From Ruminococcus bromii (lineage in GTDB: Bacteria; Bacillota; Clostridia; Oscillospirales; Acutalibacteraceae): a stretch of 64,000 nt of DNA. Within the stretch, counting starts at the first letter, position 1, and every line of letters starts with the position of its first letter. Positions 26,992-35,585 of the stretch are shown one piece after another. A model generated the notes under the pieces. It saw only the letters and a list, made by a program, of their open reading frames with translations, was not told where the DNA came from and searched no databases. Position numbers and translations under genes: made by a program. The stretch spans positions 1 to 64,000 of the forward strand of contig NZ_NNBY01000047.1 in assembly GCF_002834235.1 (NCBI RefSeq), in the 5' to 3' direction.

Positions 26992-27384
26992 TTAGTGTAC
27001 TTCTGCCGAACATTTAGGACATATGCCGTAGTAGATAACAAATCTGTTTTCTACCTTAAATCCCTCTTCGGCAAGCTGTGACTCAAGGTCATCAGCATTT
27101 TGATTGTCTTCAACATCAATAACTGCATTGCATTTGTTGCAGACAAAGTGGGGGTGCGGCTCTGTGTTGCCGTCAATACGCTCCTCACCGTTTACATTGC
27201 ATATAACGCTGACCTTTCCTTCATCCTTAAAAAGAGCAATGTTTCTGTAAACCGTGCCAAGACTAAGGTCGGGAATTTCGGGCTTTAATTTATCATAAAC
27301 CCAGCGTGCGCTCGGATGAGTGTCCGTACCGCACACAGCGTTGTAAATTGCATTGCGTTTTGAGCTGAAATTTCTTTTTGCCAT
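26992..27384 (-). CDS. perR: Fur-family regulator, PerR-type
   Basis: 130 residues with a winged-helix N-terminus ([18 protein letters not shown]) and a dimerisation domain with the metal ligands HPHFVCNKC and a structural zinc pair CNKC / CPKC. The short length and the rubrerythrin-rubredoxin neighbours favour a peroxide-sensing PerR over Fur or Zur. It is the first gene of the cluster. I could not find a clear PerR box in the 27385-27510 region. Confidence 0.85.
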   Translation of the reverse strand: MAKRNFSSKRNAIYNAVCGTDTHPSARWVYDKLKPEIPDLSLGTVYRNIALFKDEGKVSVICNVNGEERIDGNTEPHPHFVCNKCNAVIDVEDNQNADDLESQLAEEGFKVENRFVIYYGICPKCSAEVH

Positions 27385-27541
27385 AATTCATAAATCCTTA
27401 TGCAATATTAGTCAGTACCGATTGCCAAAATCAGTAATCAGTATTAACTTTGGCTATATTCTATCACGCAGATGTTTGATTATATTTACAATAAAGAATT
27501 ATAGATAAAAAATCTTGCACAAAGAATTGGGAGGAAATATA

Positions 27542-28405
27542 GTGAAATCAAACAAAACAGTAAAAATTATCATTTTCACGGCATTCTTCCTGTCTGCGGT
27601 AATTTTAATATCGGTAATGACAGGTGCGACAAAAGAAACAACGGCTGATACCGACAGCGTAAAACTGCCCGTAATAATGTATCACTCACTTTTAAAGGAC
27701 GAAAAACTGCAAAATGACTACACTGTTTCACCGACTCTTTTTGAAAACGATTTAAAATATCTTGCCGAAAACGGCTACACAACCGTTGTTGTAAAAGACC
27801 TTACCGATTATGTTTACGGCAAAAAATCATTGCCCGAAAAATGCATTATGCTGACCTTTGACGACGGCTATTATAATAATTATTATTATGCACTCCCTTT
27901 GCTCGAAAAATACAACTGCAAGGCGGTCATATCTCCGATTGCCTCAGTGTCCGAAAAATTCACCGAAACCAAGGACATTTCCGTGACCTACGGGCATATA
28001 ACTTTTGACGATATGAAAGAAATGTCCGATTCGGGCTATGTTGAAATTCAGAATCATTCGTACGATATGCATTCTTTGAAATCACGAAAGGGTGTTTTGC
28101 CAAAAGCGGGGGAGAGTGACGAAGCATATAAATCTATTCTTACGGAAGATGTTGTCAAAGCTCAAGGCTTGCTTGAAAATGCAACAGGGAAAAAACCGAC
28201 CTGCTTTGTATATCCGTTCGGTGCAAAAAATGACCTGACCGAAAAGCTGATAAAAGAAATGGGCTTTTCGTGTACACTAACCTGTACGGAAAAGCCCAAT
28301 ATAATTACTAAAAATCCCGACAGCCTCTACGAGCTGGGACGATACCGCCGTGACCGCAACGAGTCAATGCAGAATCTTCTTATCCGAATTGAAACGCAGT
28401 CATAA
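27542..28405 (+). CDS. Polysaccharide deacetylase (NodB-type), membrane anchored
   Basis: 287 residues from GTG 27542 behind GGGAGG. A single hydrophobic N-terminal helix (about 8-30) anchors or exports it. The NodB domain carries LPVIMYHSL, the metal-site MLTFDDGYYNN near 110, QNHSYDMHSL for the His pair, and FVYPFGAKN. Such enzymes de-N-acetylate peptidoglycan or surface polymers. It is divergent from the perR cluster and converges with the O-antigen-ligase-like gene. Confidence 0.88.
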   Translation: MKSNKTVKIIIFTAFFLSAVILISVMTGATKETTADTDSVKLPVIMYHSLLKDEKLQNDYTVSPTLFENDLKYLAENGYTTVVVKDLTDYVYGKKSLPEKCIMLTFDDGYYNNYYYALPLLEKYNCKAVISPIASVSEKFTETKDISVTYGHITFDDMKEMSDSGYVEIQNHSYDMHSLKSRKGVLPKAGESDEAYKSILTEDVVKAQGLLENATGKKPTCFVYPFGAKNDLTEKLIKEMGFSCTLTCTEKPNIITKNPDSLYELGRYRRDRNESMQNLLIRIETQS

Positions 28406-28408
28406 TCC

Positions 28409-30013
28409 TTATACGGCGGATTTTTCAGCCTTGGTGTTCCTTACAAAAGCCTCGCACAAAGCTATGAAGATGAAAAACAGCGGAGTTGTAATCGGCTGAT
28501 AAAGGTTTACAACAGACTGAACAGCATAGCAGATAACAGCCGAAACGCACGCAATCAGCATCGGATTTTCCTTTGCATACTTAACTGCGTTCTTAATCGT
28601 ACCGCACACAATGGCAAGATAGGAGAGAAGTCCCGTAATTCCGATTGTGATAAGGTAGTTTAGATATTCGTTATGGGCGGCATTTGTTGAGCTGTCACCG
28701 TATTTTGAAAGGTCGTCAAAGTACGGACTGAATGCGGAGTAGAACATATCCGGACCTACGCCGAACAGCTTTTCAATGAATGAAGCGTCGCCGAAAATCC
28801 ATATCGACCTTATCCACATAAAGCCTCTGTGCGTACCCCATATATCGTTAAAGCGGATAATTCTTTCAAAACTGCCGAGGTCGGTTTTGGTGTCAATACA
28901 GCTGAAATAAACCATAATTCCTATCATGGCAACAGCACAAAGTCCGAATACAACGGCAAGAGCAATCGGCACGGCTTTTGAAATTGTGATGTTTGGTTTT
29001 TTGTAATCAATAAGATACAAAATCCCTGTAATAACGGCACAAGCTGCAAGCAATATCCAGCCGATGCCTGAGAAAACAAAAATTTCCTGAAACTTATCAA
29101 AGCCCTTGCTTTTGTCGTCAAAGCAGAGCGAGAACAATCTGAGCAGCTTTGCAAACAACAGCATAACAGTTGCCGAAAGGAAAAATCTTTTCAGTCTGAC
29201 AAGGCTGTTTGAAAACCATACAAGGTAAATAATCATAAATACAGCCATGCCGAGAATGCCGGAATCGCTGTCGGCAGTCATAAGAGCCGCAAAGCCAAAT
29301 CCTGTTGCTACAAGATAAATTGCCCTGAGCAAGGTTTTCTCCGTGATAACCGACATTGCAATCATAACAGGCATAGCGATGCAGATGTAGCTTGAAAGCA
29401 GATTCTTGTTGCCGATTGTTGAAGTGAAGTCGGTAATAGTCTGTTGGTCGGTGAGAAGAGTAAACATCCCGAGAGGATCAATATAGAATGAGTTAAGCAC
29501 CGCAAGTGCATAAACTATCATTGAACCGAACGCAAGCGCAACGAATATGTATTCAAAATATTTAAAGCACCTTGTAATCATAAAATATGCTGCTGTGTAA
29601 AATGCCATAAGCACAAGACCGTTGTTTCGTCCCTGAGTACCCAGAAGTGCATCCAAAGGGTTTGCAGACAACAGCGTTGAAATGACATTTATCCCGAGGA
29701 ATACAATAAATGCCCAGTCCATAAACGAAAGCTCTTCATACAAATGCTTTGGTTTAGGCTTTTCAAGCTTTGAGTCTTCCGGCGGTTTATCAACGCTTGC
29801 AGACATAACAATAAGAAATTCCGCAATAACGAGAATACCCGTCAATATAATGAAAAAGTAATACTTGTCATGCCTGATGTTAAAATATGCGTCCGTGAAA
29901 AACAACGGAAAAAGCGTGAACATAATAAGCAGATAGTAGTTTGTAAGCGCCTGCTGTACCGAATATTTTTCTTTTGGCTTAGCAGGCGGATTTTTATGCT
30001 TTGCAGAAGTCAT
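28409..30013 (-). CDS. O-antigen ligase / Wzy-type polymerase family membrane protein
   Basis: 534 residues from ATG 30011-30013 with AAAGG upstream. About twelve hydrophobic helices are visible. The family signatures of Wzy_C are GNKNLLSSYICIAMPV in the middle and the periplasmic-side AHNEYLNYLITIGITGLLSYL near residue 435. In Gram-positives these act on capsular or teichoic-type polymers, joining undecaprenyl-linked glycans. It stands alone, three bases from the converging deacetylase gene. Confidence 0.85.
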   Translation of the reverse strand: MTSAKHKNPPAKPKEKYSVQQALTNYYLLIMFTLFPLFFTDAYFNIRHDKYYFFIILTGILVIAEFLIVMSASVDKPPEDSKLEKPKPKHLYEELSFMDWAFIVFLGINVISTLLSANPLDALLGTQGRNNGLVLMAFYTAAYFMITRCFKYFEYIFVALAFGSMIVYALAVLNSFYIDPLGMFTLLTDQQTITDFTSTIGNKNLLSSYICIAMPVMIAMSVITEKTLLRAIYLVATGFGFAALMTADSDSGILGMAVFMIIYLVWFSNSLVRLKRFFLSATVMLLFAKLLRLFSLCFDDKSKGFDKFQEIFVFSGIGWILLAACAVITGILYLIDYKKPNITISKAVPIALAVVFGLCAVAMIGIMVYFSCIDTKTDLGSFERIIRFNDIWGTHRGFMWIRSIWIFGDASFIEKLFGVGPDMFYSAFSPYFDDLSKYGDSSTNAAHNEYLNYLITIGITGLLSYLAIVCGTIKNAVKYAKENPMLIACVSAVICYAVQSVVNLYQPITTPLFFIFIALCEAFVRNTKAEKSAV

Positions 30014-30318
30014 AATAAAATAACCTTTCAATATAATGTACTTCAATTTTATAACGCACACACGATGTTGTCAAGAAATAAAGTAAGTTGAAAGCTCTGG
30101 TTTTCGACTTGTTTCGATTGGCATATGCTTGCAAAAGAACAATAATTGCATATTTTTCGGCACTTTTATTCCCAAATTAATACTTGTGGAAAAATTAGTA
30201 TTGTATTTATCTCCGTAAAATGGTATAATTCCCCTTGAGATGTATTTCCATATTTGCAGGACAAAGACTTTTGTGAAAATTGTTTATGAATTTATCTATT
30301 TGCAGATTGGGTGGTTTT

Positions 30319-30969
30319 ATGAAAAAATTAGTTGTTTTTGGCTTTGACGGCACTCTTGCCGACACAGCCCCCGGAATTTTATATTGTTTCAATACAACAG
30401 CAGTTGCAATGGGCTATGAGCCTGTTGAACACAGCGCACTCTACGGAGTAATCGGCACACCGCTTGAATACGGATTTAAAACGCTCTTTAATATGAGTGA
30501 TGACGAAATTGAATATGCCGTAAAGAATTACAGTAAACTTTATTCCCAGAAAGGAAAAGAGATGTTCACCGTCTATGACGGGATTTATGACGCTCTTCGT
30601 GAACTCAAGAAAAGCGGTTTTAAGCTTGCAATAGCAACTCAAAAGCACAGAATGTTCACAACGGATATTCTTGAAACCTACGAGGCGTCGGATGTTTTCG
30701 ACGCAGTATGTGCAACAGATGTCGGTACAAACCTCACAAAGAGTCATCTGCTTTTGCAGGCGTGTGAGCAGACAGGAGTTTCCGTTGAAGAAAGTATCCT
30801 TGTCGGCGACAGCACAATCGAGGCAAAGGGTGCGGAAGAAATAGGTATGGACTTCCTCGCCGTGCTATACGGCTGGGGCTTTAAAACCAAGGAAGAAACC
30901 GAAGAGTACAAGTGCGTCGGCACAGTGTCATCTCCGGCAGAAATCTCTCAAAAAGTCATGGCACTCTGA
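30319..30969 (+). CDS. HAD hydrolase, phosphoglycolate-phosphatase-like, lacking the nucleophile
   Basis: 216 residues from ATG 30319 behind GGGTGG. The fold is clear: cap region, motif II ATQKHR, and motif III/IV VGDSTIEAKGAEEIG, as in Gph/PgmB-type phosphatases. Motif I reads FGFDGTLADT instead of FDLDGTLxDT, so the first Asp, the nucleophile that forms the phospho-enzyme, is Gly (codon GGC, one base from GAC). Either it is a catalytically dead paralogue or there is a sequence error. Confidence 0.88.
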   Translation: MKKLVVFGFDGTLADTAPGILYCFNTTAVAMGYEPVEHSALYGVIGTPLEYGFKTLFNMSDDEIEYAVKNYSKLYSQKGKEMFTVYDGIYDALRELKKSGFKLAIATQKHRMFTTDILETYEASDVFDAVCATDVGTNLTKSHLLLQACEQTGVSVEESILVGDSTIEAKGAEEIGMDFLAVLYGWGFKTKEETEEYKCVGTVSSPAEISQKVMAL

Positions 30970-31031
30970 TTACGCTTAGTGCGTGTAAAACAGTGCATAA
31001 ATAGGATTAAAATTGTAAATTTTCAAAAACC

Positions 31032-31066
31032 AAATCGGGCAGTCATAACGATTGCCTGATTTTTTT
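31032..31066 (+). terminator. Terminator of the HAD gene
   Basis: AAATCGGGCA pairs with TGCCTGATTT, followed by a T-tract. Confidence 0.8.
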
Positions 31067-31212
31067 ATGCAAATTTAATTCTGTATAATAACAATGATAC
31101 AACGATATACTTTTGCTTGTAAACGGGATGTTTGATAAACAGAAATATGATAGTACGGAATTGATATTGTTAAATTCTTTTACATAAATTTTAAAAGTTA
31201 ATTTAAATAATA

Positions 31213-31241
31213 TTGAATTTTCACATATTGTATGCTAAAAT
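31213..31241 (+). promoter_or_regulatory. Putative promoter of the sigma-fusion gene or of a small RNA
   Basis: TTGAAT (31213-31218), 17-base spacer, TAAAAT (31236-31241). A transcript from here would first meet the hairpin at 31375. Confidence 0.5.
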
Positions 31242-31374
31242 AAAAATGCCAAACAAAAATTTAATTTTAAGTTCACCTAAGTGTGTGTTTTTATTTCGGT
31301 AAAAATGCAGGCTTTACTTTTCACACCTTATAAGTGAAATATTGTGTCTCAACAATCAAAGCTATGTATTTTTC

Positions 31375-31402
31375 GTGCGTAGCTTCAGCTACGCACTTTT
31401 TG
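31375..31402 (+). terminator. Hairpin in the leader of the sigma-fusion gene
   Basis: GTGCGTAGC (31375-31383), TTCA loop, GCTACGCAC (31388-31396), then TTTTTG. It is a textbook terminator 145 bases before the start codon at 31548. It either ends a small RNA of about 155 nt or attenuates the gene. The rest of the 30970-31547 gap is AT-rich and featureless. Confidence 0.7.
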
Positions 31403-31547
31403 TTTTATGCAAAATTATGCGAAAAATATTTGCTTTTTAAAAAAATCAAAAAAATTTGAAAAATTTTAAAATTTTTTCGGATTTTATAAAATCAAAAGCC
31501 GTTTTAAATTGTCTATATTATGAAAGGAAATGAGAGGAGGTTATTTT

Positions 31548-33215
31548 ATGAACATTTCCCACTTAGTAGAGAAAATTAAAAAGGGAGATAACAAATCATT
31601 TGAAAAGCTCTACAAGCTTACAGAGCGTGAAGTGTGGTTTACTTGTATCAGCTTTTTAAAGAACGAAACAACCGCACAGGACATTATGCAAGAAACTTAC
31701 ATAACGGCTTTTTTAAAAATCCAATCTTTGGAAAAATCATCACAAATCAGAAGTTGGCTTAACAGAATTGCCGTTAATAAGTGCAAAAATTATTTGAAAG
31801 GTAAAGGTGAAATCCAACTGGACGATGAAATTTTTGAAAATCAGGCAATAGTTGACGAGCGTATATCAATTCCCGAAGAATACATTTCAGACAAGGCAAA
31901 GAGAGAAATTATTCTTTCAATTATGCAGGAAGTACTGTCCGATGTTCAGTATCAGACAGTGGTTATGCACTATTTTAATGAAATGACTGTTGATGAAATC
32001 GCAGAAGTCTTTGAATGTTCAAGGGGTACTGTGCTTTCAAGGCTCAACTATTCAAGGGCAAAGATGAAAACCGCAATTGAAGATTACGAAAATAAAAGCG
32101 GTGACAAGCTTCACGGTGTTGTTGTTGTACCTTTCTTTACAACTATTTTCAAGGAAGAAGCAAAGAGCCTTGCAGTACCGAACATTACAATCAAGCTCCC
32201 GAACGGACAGACACTTGCAACCTCTGCAACAAAAGGCATTGCAACAGGTGCAAAGTCAACAGTTTCATCTATCGTAAAGGCAACAGCAACTGCGACAGTA
32301 AAAACAAAGGTAATTGCCGTTGTCTGCGGTGCTACAATACTTGCAGGCACATCAGCAGTCGGCATAAGCATTCTTGCAGGCTGTAACGCTGAGAAAGAAC
32401 CGACAGAACCGTCAGTAATATCTTCAACCGTACAGACTTCAACTGTATCATCTGAGGTCAGCAAGGCTATTGAGGATAACGGTCTAAAAATCGACAAAGA
32501 CGGCAACATCACTGATAAGAACGGTAAGAAAGTCGAAGTAAAAGACGGCAAAGTAGAAGTAAAAACCGATGACGGTAAGACAGTTACAGTTAAGGTTAAC
32601 GATGTAAAAACTACGGTATCTAACAACAATAACAGCAACAAGGGTAACACCGAAAAGAAAGAAGATACCAAGTCAAATACATCAAAGAAAGACAACTCTT
32701 CAAAGGCAAATACATCTGATAACGACAAGAAGCCAGCATCTAAGCCAAGCAACTCTTCAAGTAATAATCAGAAGCCAGCGAAGCCAAGTGAGTCATCACA
32801 GGCTGAAACGACAGCTAAGAAATATAAGTACTACAAGCATCACGATGCTGTGACAAAATATCACCCTGCAGTGACAAAACATCACGATAAGGAATGGATT
32901 GTAACAGGTACTCACGAGGAACCAGTATACAACTATGGTTACATTGATGTATGTAATGATTGTGGTAAACAGTTACCTGATGCTAACTCAAGAAGAGAGC
33001 ATTTAACTTGGGAAGTAAGAGAAAATGGTGGTAGAGGTTCATACCATGCTGAGGAACAGTGGGTTCAGGTAGGCACAAAGACAGTAGAAGATGGCTATTG
33101 GAAAGAAGCATACACAGAAGTTGTTTCTAAGGCTTGGACCGAAACAATCACCCCAGCTTACGACGAGGAAGTATCTGAAAATGATAACTGGGATAAGAAG
33201 GTTCTTATCAATTAA
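31548..33215 (+). CDS. ECF sigma factor fused to a transmembrane segment and an extracytoplasmic domain
   Basis: 555 residues from ATG 31548 behind GAGAGGAGG. Residues 1-185 form an ECF sigma-70 factor: region 2 (FEKLYKLTEREVWFTC, AQDIMQETYITAF) and region 4 (MTVDEIAEVFECSRGTVLSRL). A membrane helix (IAVVCGATILAGTSAVGISI) lies near 255-280. Beyond it comes an acidic/Lys-rich segment (KNGKKVEVKDGKVEVKTDDG), a long Ser/Asn/Lys linker and a 125-residue C-terminal domain rich in His, Trp and Tyr with one CNDCGK pair. Normally the membrane sensor is a separate anti-sigma factor; here sensor and sigma are one chain. The signal is unknown. Confidence 0.85.
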   Translation: MNISHLVEKIKKGDNKSFEKLYKLTEREVWFTCISFLKNETTAQDIMQETYITAFLKIQSLEKSSQIRSWLNRIAVNKCKNYLKGKGEIQLDDEIFENQAIVDERISIPEEYISDKAKREIILSIMQEVLSDVQYQTVVMHYFNEMTVDEIAEVFECSRGTVLSRLNYSRAKMKTAIEDYENKSGDKLHGVVVVPFFTTIFKEEAKSLAVPNITIKLPNGQTLATSATKGIATGAKSTVSSIVKATATATVKTKVIAVVCGATILAGTSAVGISILAGCNAEKEPTEPSVISSTVQTSTVSSEVSKAIEDNGLKIDKDGNITDKNGKKVEVKDGKVEVKTDDGKTVTVKVNDVKTTVSNNNNSNKGNTEKKEDTKSNTSKKDNSSKANTSDNDKKPASKPSNSSSNNQKPAKPSESSQAETTAKKYKYYKHHDAVTKYHPAVTKHHDKEWIVTGTHEEPVYNYGYIDVCNDCGKQLPDANSRREHLTWEVRENGGRGSYHAEEQWVQVGTKTVEDGYWKEAYTEVVSKAWTETITPAYDEEVSENDNWDKKVLIN

Positions 33216-33270
33216 GCGTGTCGGTATTAATTTGATAGCAAGTATAAATCCTTAAAATAATTATTAGGGA

Positions 33271-33300
33271 AAAGAGGGTTCTATATGAGCCCTCTTTTTC
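33271..33300 (+). terminator. Terminator of the sigma-fusion gene
   Basis: AAAGAGGG (33271-33278) pairs with CCCTCTTT (33290-33297), followed by TTC and further T residues. Confidence 0.8.
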
Positions 33301-33395
33301 TATGTTAAAAATAAATATTATACCAAAGAAAGTATTCAATTTAATTATAATATATGGTAAAATATAATAAAATAAAAGGAAAGGTTGTAGAGTAT

Positions 33396-33476
33396 ATGGG
33401 TATTGGAGTACTACTATTTATCTGTTCAGTAGTAGTAGGTTTACTGGTTGTGATTTATATGTGGTACACTTTTTAA
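33396..33476 (+). CDS. 26-residue single-span membrane peptide
   Basis: ATG 33396 to TAA 33476, with AAAGGAAAGG upstream. The product (MGIGVLLFICSVVVGLLVVI then YMWYTF) is almost entirely one hydrophobic helix. A small membrane protein or type I toxin-like peptide is possible. The remainder of 33301-33886 has a terminator and no other ORF of note, apart from an 11-codon frame at 33518. Confidence 0.4.
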   Translation: MGIGVLLFICSVVVGLLVVIYMWYTF

Positions 33477-33622
33477 TAGAAAAGTATTCATATTTAAAAT
33501 AGAAAAGAGGTATTAAGATGACAATATGTAGTTTTGTAGGTGATGAAGCATAATGTTAATTGAGAACAAAAATATAGAGGATTGTTATGGTATGGGAATG
33601 CTCTGTAATCAACAAAATAAAA

Positions 33623-33665
33623 AAAGAGGTTAAGCATTAGAAAAAATTGCTTAACCTCTTTGTTG
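33623..33665 (+). terminator. Terminator
   Basis: AAAGAGGTTAAGCA (33624-33637) pairs with TGCTTAACCTCTTT (33648-33661) perfectly. Confidence 0.8.
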
Positions 33666-33883
33666 TTTTAATAATAAAAAATCTTTTGTGTTACGATGTA
33701 ATAAATTTTAAAAATATATTATCTTGTTTCCTTGAAAATCGGCAGGCAAACTAAAATGACAGTAAGTTTGACTGCATTTTATCTTGTTTTAACTTAATTT
33801 AAAATTACTCAACTGAATTTTTGAAATCTCAAAAACCCAGTGCTTAAGCCACTTTTAAGGCATTTTAAGTAATTTTGACAAAA

Positions 33884-33912
33884 AATAAAAGGTGGTTAAA
33901 AAACCACCTTTT
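33884..33912 (-). terminator. Probable original terminator of tRNA-Pro
   Basis: AAAAGGTGGTT (33887-33897), AAA loop, AACCACCTTTT. On the minus strand it follows directly after the tRNA-Pro 3' end copy at 33912-33923, as a tRNA terminator should. Confidence 0.75.
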
Positions 33913-33923
33913 TGGTCGAGGTG
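33912..33923. repeat. Left attachment repeat
   Basis: TGGTCGAGGTGA, identical to 40772-40783; the match continues for AGG after one mismatch. Confidence 0.7.
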
Positions 33924-34227
33924 AAAGGTGTCCATATATAGTCACATAAGCAAATTTCAGCCAATGAAATGCCCAGTAAATACAAGGAAAATAAATATTG
34001 TGCTTTTTCTCAATGAAACATAAAACTGCATAAAGCTATTGCAATCAGCGAGTCATCAGTAAAAATCAGGGGAAAAGTTGCCGCAATGGTCACGCTTGTT
34101 TGATTCAAGTGAGATAAGTAATTCCAACATCTCTGAAAGAAAGACGGGGAATCGGGGATTTTGATGATTCCATACAATGCTTCAAATAAAAATAGAATAC
34201 ATATTATTATTTTGAATCAATAAACAG

Positions 34228-34262
34228 CACCAATCAAGCAAAAAAGTTTGATTGGTGTTTTC
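34228..34262 (+). terminator. Terminator inside the element
   Basis: CACCAATCAA (34228-34237) pairs with TTGATTGGTG (34248-34257), then TTTTCTCTT. The 33924-34227 stretch before it holds no gene I can support. Confidence 0.8.
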
Positions 34263-34317
34263 TCTTGGAAAATTGCGTGGAAAATTGCGGAAGATATTTC
34301 CATAAGATTGTCATATA

Positions 34318-34638
34318 ATGATGAAAGAAGGTGAAATAAGGCAGGTGATTGATATTGATAAAAATCTAAAAAGATGTGCAACTCTCAATGGGGTGTACGA
34401 AACTATGAGCGAGATTATAGGTTTTGATAATGTCGTCAAGCTGTATGATTATTTTAAGGGCAGTCAAATAAACTTTCCCACAAGACTTTTTTCCAAAGAA
34501 TTTGTCTTGAAGGAGGCATTAAAATCATATGACGGAACTTCAGAATCAATCAACCTGATTGCCTCAAAGTTTTCGTATTCAGAACGAACCATAAGAAAAT
34601 TATTAAAAGAACATATTGATAAAAATCATAAAAGGTGA
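34318..34638 (+). CDS. Mor-family-like transcription regulator
   Basis: 106 residues. The layout IIGFDNVVKLYDYFKGSQINFP, then KEFVLKEALKSYDGTSESINLIASKF and SERTIRKLLKEH matches the Mor transcription-activator family (PF08765), with a dimerisation half and a C-terminal helix-turn-helix. Such proteins activate late or transfer genes of mobile elements. It is the first gene of the element and probably controls the small-ORF operon downstream. Confidence 0.7.
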   Translation: MMKEGEIRQVIDIDKNLKRCATLNGVYETMSEIIGFDNVVKLYDYFKGSQINFPTRLFSKEFVLKEALKSYDGTSESINLIASKFSYSERTIRKLLKEHIDKNHKR

Positions 34639-34690
34639 AACAATATGGATTTTCACTTTCCCTCAAAAGCTATAAAAGGATGAAATTATT

Positions 34691-34837
34691 ATGAAATTTT
34701 GGCTTATTTTCTTCGGAATCTGGATTGTAATAGCTATTATTTATAAAATAGTTAAAAATGTATCTTTTATTGAAGCATTTATCAAAATTCCCTTTTTAGT
34801 CATAATTTGGTTACATGAGAATTCAAATAATAAATAG
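34691..34837 (+). CDS. 48-residue small membrane protein
   Basis: ATG 34691 with AAAGGATG 10 bases upstream. One strong hydrophobic helix (FWLIFFGIWIVIAIIY) and a second weaker one (IPFLVIIWL). No homologue recognised. It is the first of a series of tiny ORFs. Confidence 0.5.
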   Translation: MKFWLIFFGIWIVIAIIYKIVKNVSFIEAFIKIPFLVIIWLHENSNNK

Positions 34838-34868
34838 AGGATGTGCAATAATTGGAGCAAAAAGCAAA

Positions 34869-35036
34869 ATGAGTCGTAACGGTAGGCAGTGTGCAACTTG
34901 TGAATATTGGACAGGACGAAGTGTAGTTATAGATAGTCCAAACTTCATTGTATGCGATTCATCAAATGGCCTTTCATTCATAAAAGGACTCGTTAAATTA
35001 GTTGTAAAATTCATTCAATTCTGCACAAATAATTAA
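34869..35036 (+). CDS. Small Cys-pair protein (CATC-WTG family), copy 1
   Basis: 55 residues from ATG 34869 (GGAG upstream; the frame is open to 34815). It shares RxCATCxxWTGxSVxxxSPxxIxCD with the next gene, three Cys that could form a zinc or iron site, but its C-terminus is a hydrophobic helix instead of the Cys-rich tail of copy 2. Function unknown. Confidence 0.55.
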   Translation: MSRNGRQCATCEYWTGRSVVIDSPNFIVCDSSNGLSFIKGLVKLVVKFIQFCTNN

Positions 35037-35093
35037 ATTAAGTTTGAATTTATTACAAATATATTTGCAGACGAAAGGAGGATAAAGATTAGT

Positions 35094-35291
35094 ATGGATG
35101 CTGTGTTTAATCGTAATTTAAGAATATGCGCAACTTGTCGCTTTTGGACAGGTTGTAGCGTTAGAGTAAAAAGTCCTACACTTATAAAGTGTGACCGAAA
35201 CGAACAAGCTACTTGTAATATAAATGGTGTTCCAAAGCGTGCTGGAAATTCCTGTTCCTGCGGAAAATATCAAAAAAAATGTAGTCTTTAA
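35094..35291 (+). CDS. Small Cys-rich protein (CATC-WTG family), copy 2
   Basis: 65 residues, ATG 35094 behind AAAGGAGG. ICATCRFWTGCSVRVKSPTL and then CDRNEQATC and CSCGKYQKKC give nine Cys, so a small zinc- or disulfide-stabilised fold is likely. Paralogue of copy 1, 57 bases upstream. Similar small proteins occur in Firmicutes mobile elements, but I cannot name the family. Confidence 0.6.
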   Translation: MDAVFNRNLRICATCRFWTGCSVRVKSPTLIKCDRNEQATCNINGVPKRAGNSCSCGKYQKKCSL

Positions 35292-35296
35292 AAATT

Positions 35297-35328
35297 GCAC
35301 TCATCATTCAAAATGGTGAGTGCTTTTA
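35297..35328 (+). terminator. Terminator
   Basis: GCACTCATCATT pairs with AATGGTGAGTGC (one G-T pair), followed by TTTT. Confidence 0.7.
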
Positions 35329-35358
35329 ATTTATAAAAATAATTTGAGAGGTGAAAAT

Positions 35359-35442
35359 ATGGACGCACTATGGTTCGTTTTTGGATTTGCAGTGACAACA
35401 ACTGTTGTACTTGCAACCGAGAAAATTCTTGAAAAAGCCTAA
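35359..35442 (+). CDS. 27-residue single-span peptide
   Basis: ATG 35359 behind GAGAGG. MDALWFVFGFAVTTTVVLAT forms one membrane helix with a short charged tail (EKILEKA). Holin- or toxin-sized; no family recognised. Confidence 0.4.
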   Translation: MDALWFVFGFAVTTTVVLATEKILEKA

Positions 35443-35468
35443 AAATATAACAAAGGAGACTGATTAAA

Positions 35469-35585
35469 ATGTTTGCATTAGTGGCAGCAATCACAACAAA
35501 AGCAGCAATAGAAATGTTTGCAGCAGGAGCAGGAACAGCAATCACGCTTCTCTGCACAGGCACAAAGCTGAGGAAAAGAAAATGA
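35469..35585 (+). CDS. 38-residue Ala-rich membrane peptide
   Basis: ATG 35469 with CAAAGGAG upstream; its stop overlaps the next start (ATGA at 35582). Hydrophobic and Ala-rich (MFALVAAITTKAAIEMFAAG) with a basic tail GTKLRKRK. The overlap supports real translation. Confidence 0.5.
   Translation: MFALVAAITTKAAIEMFAAGAGTAITLLCTGTKLRKRK

Noticed and set aside
27385..27510. PerR box upstream of perR
   Set aside because: The inverted-repeat-like ATTACTGATTTTGG region is too poor a match to the PerR consensus to report.
33518..33630. Two tiny frames (33518-33553 and 33552 onward)
   Set aside because: Eleven and about 26 codons, the second ending inside a terminator stem; too little to support.
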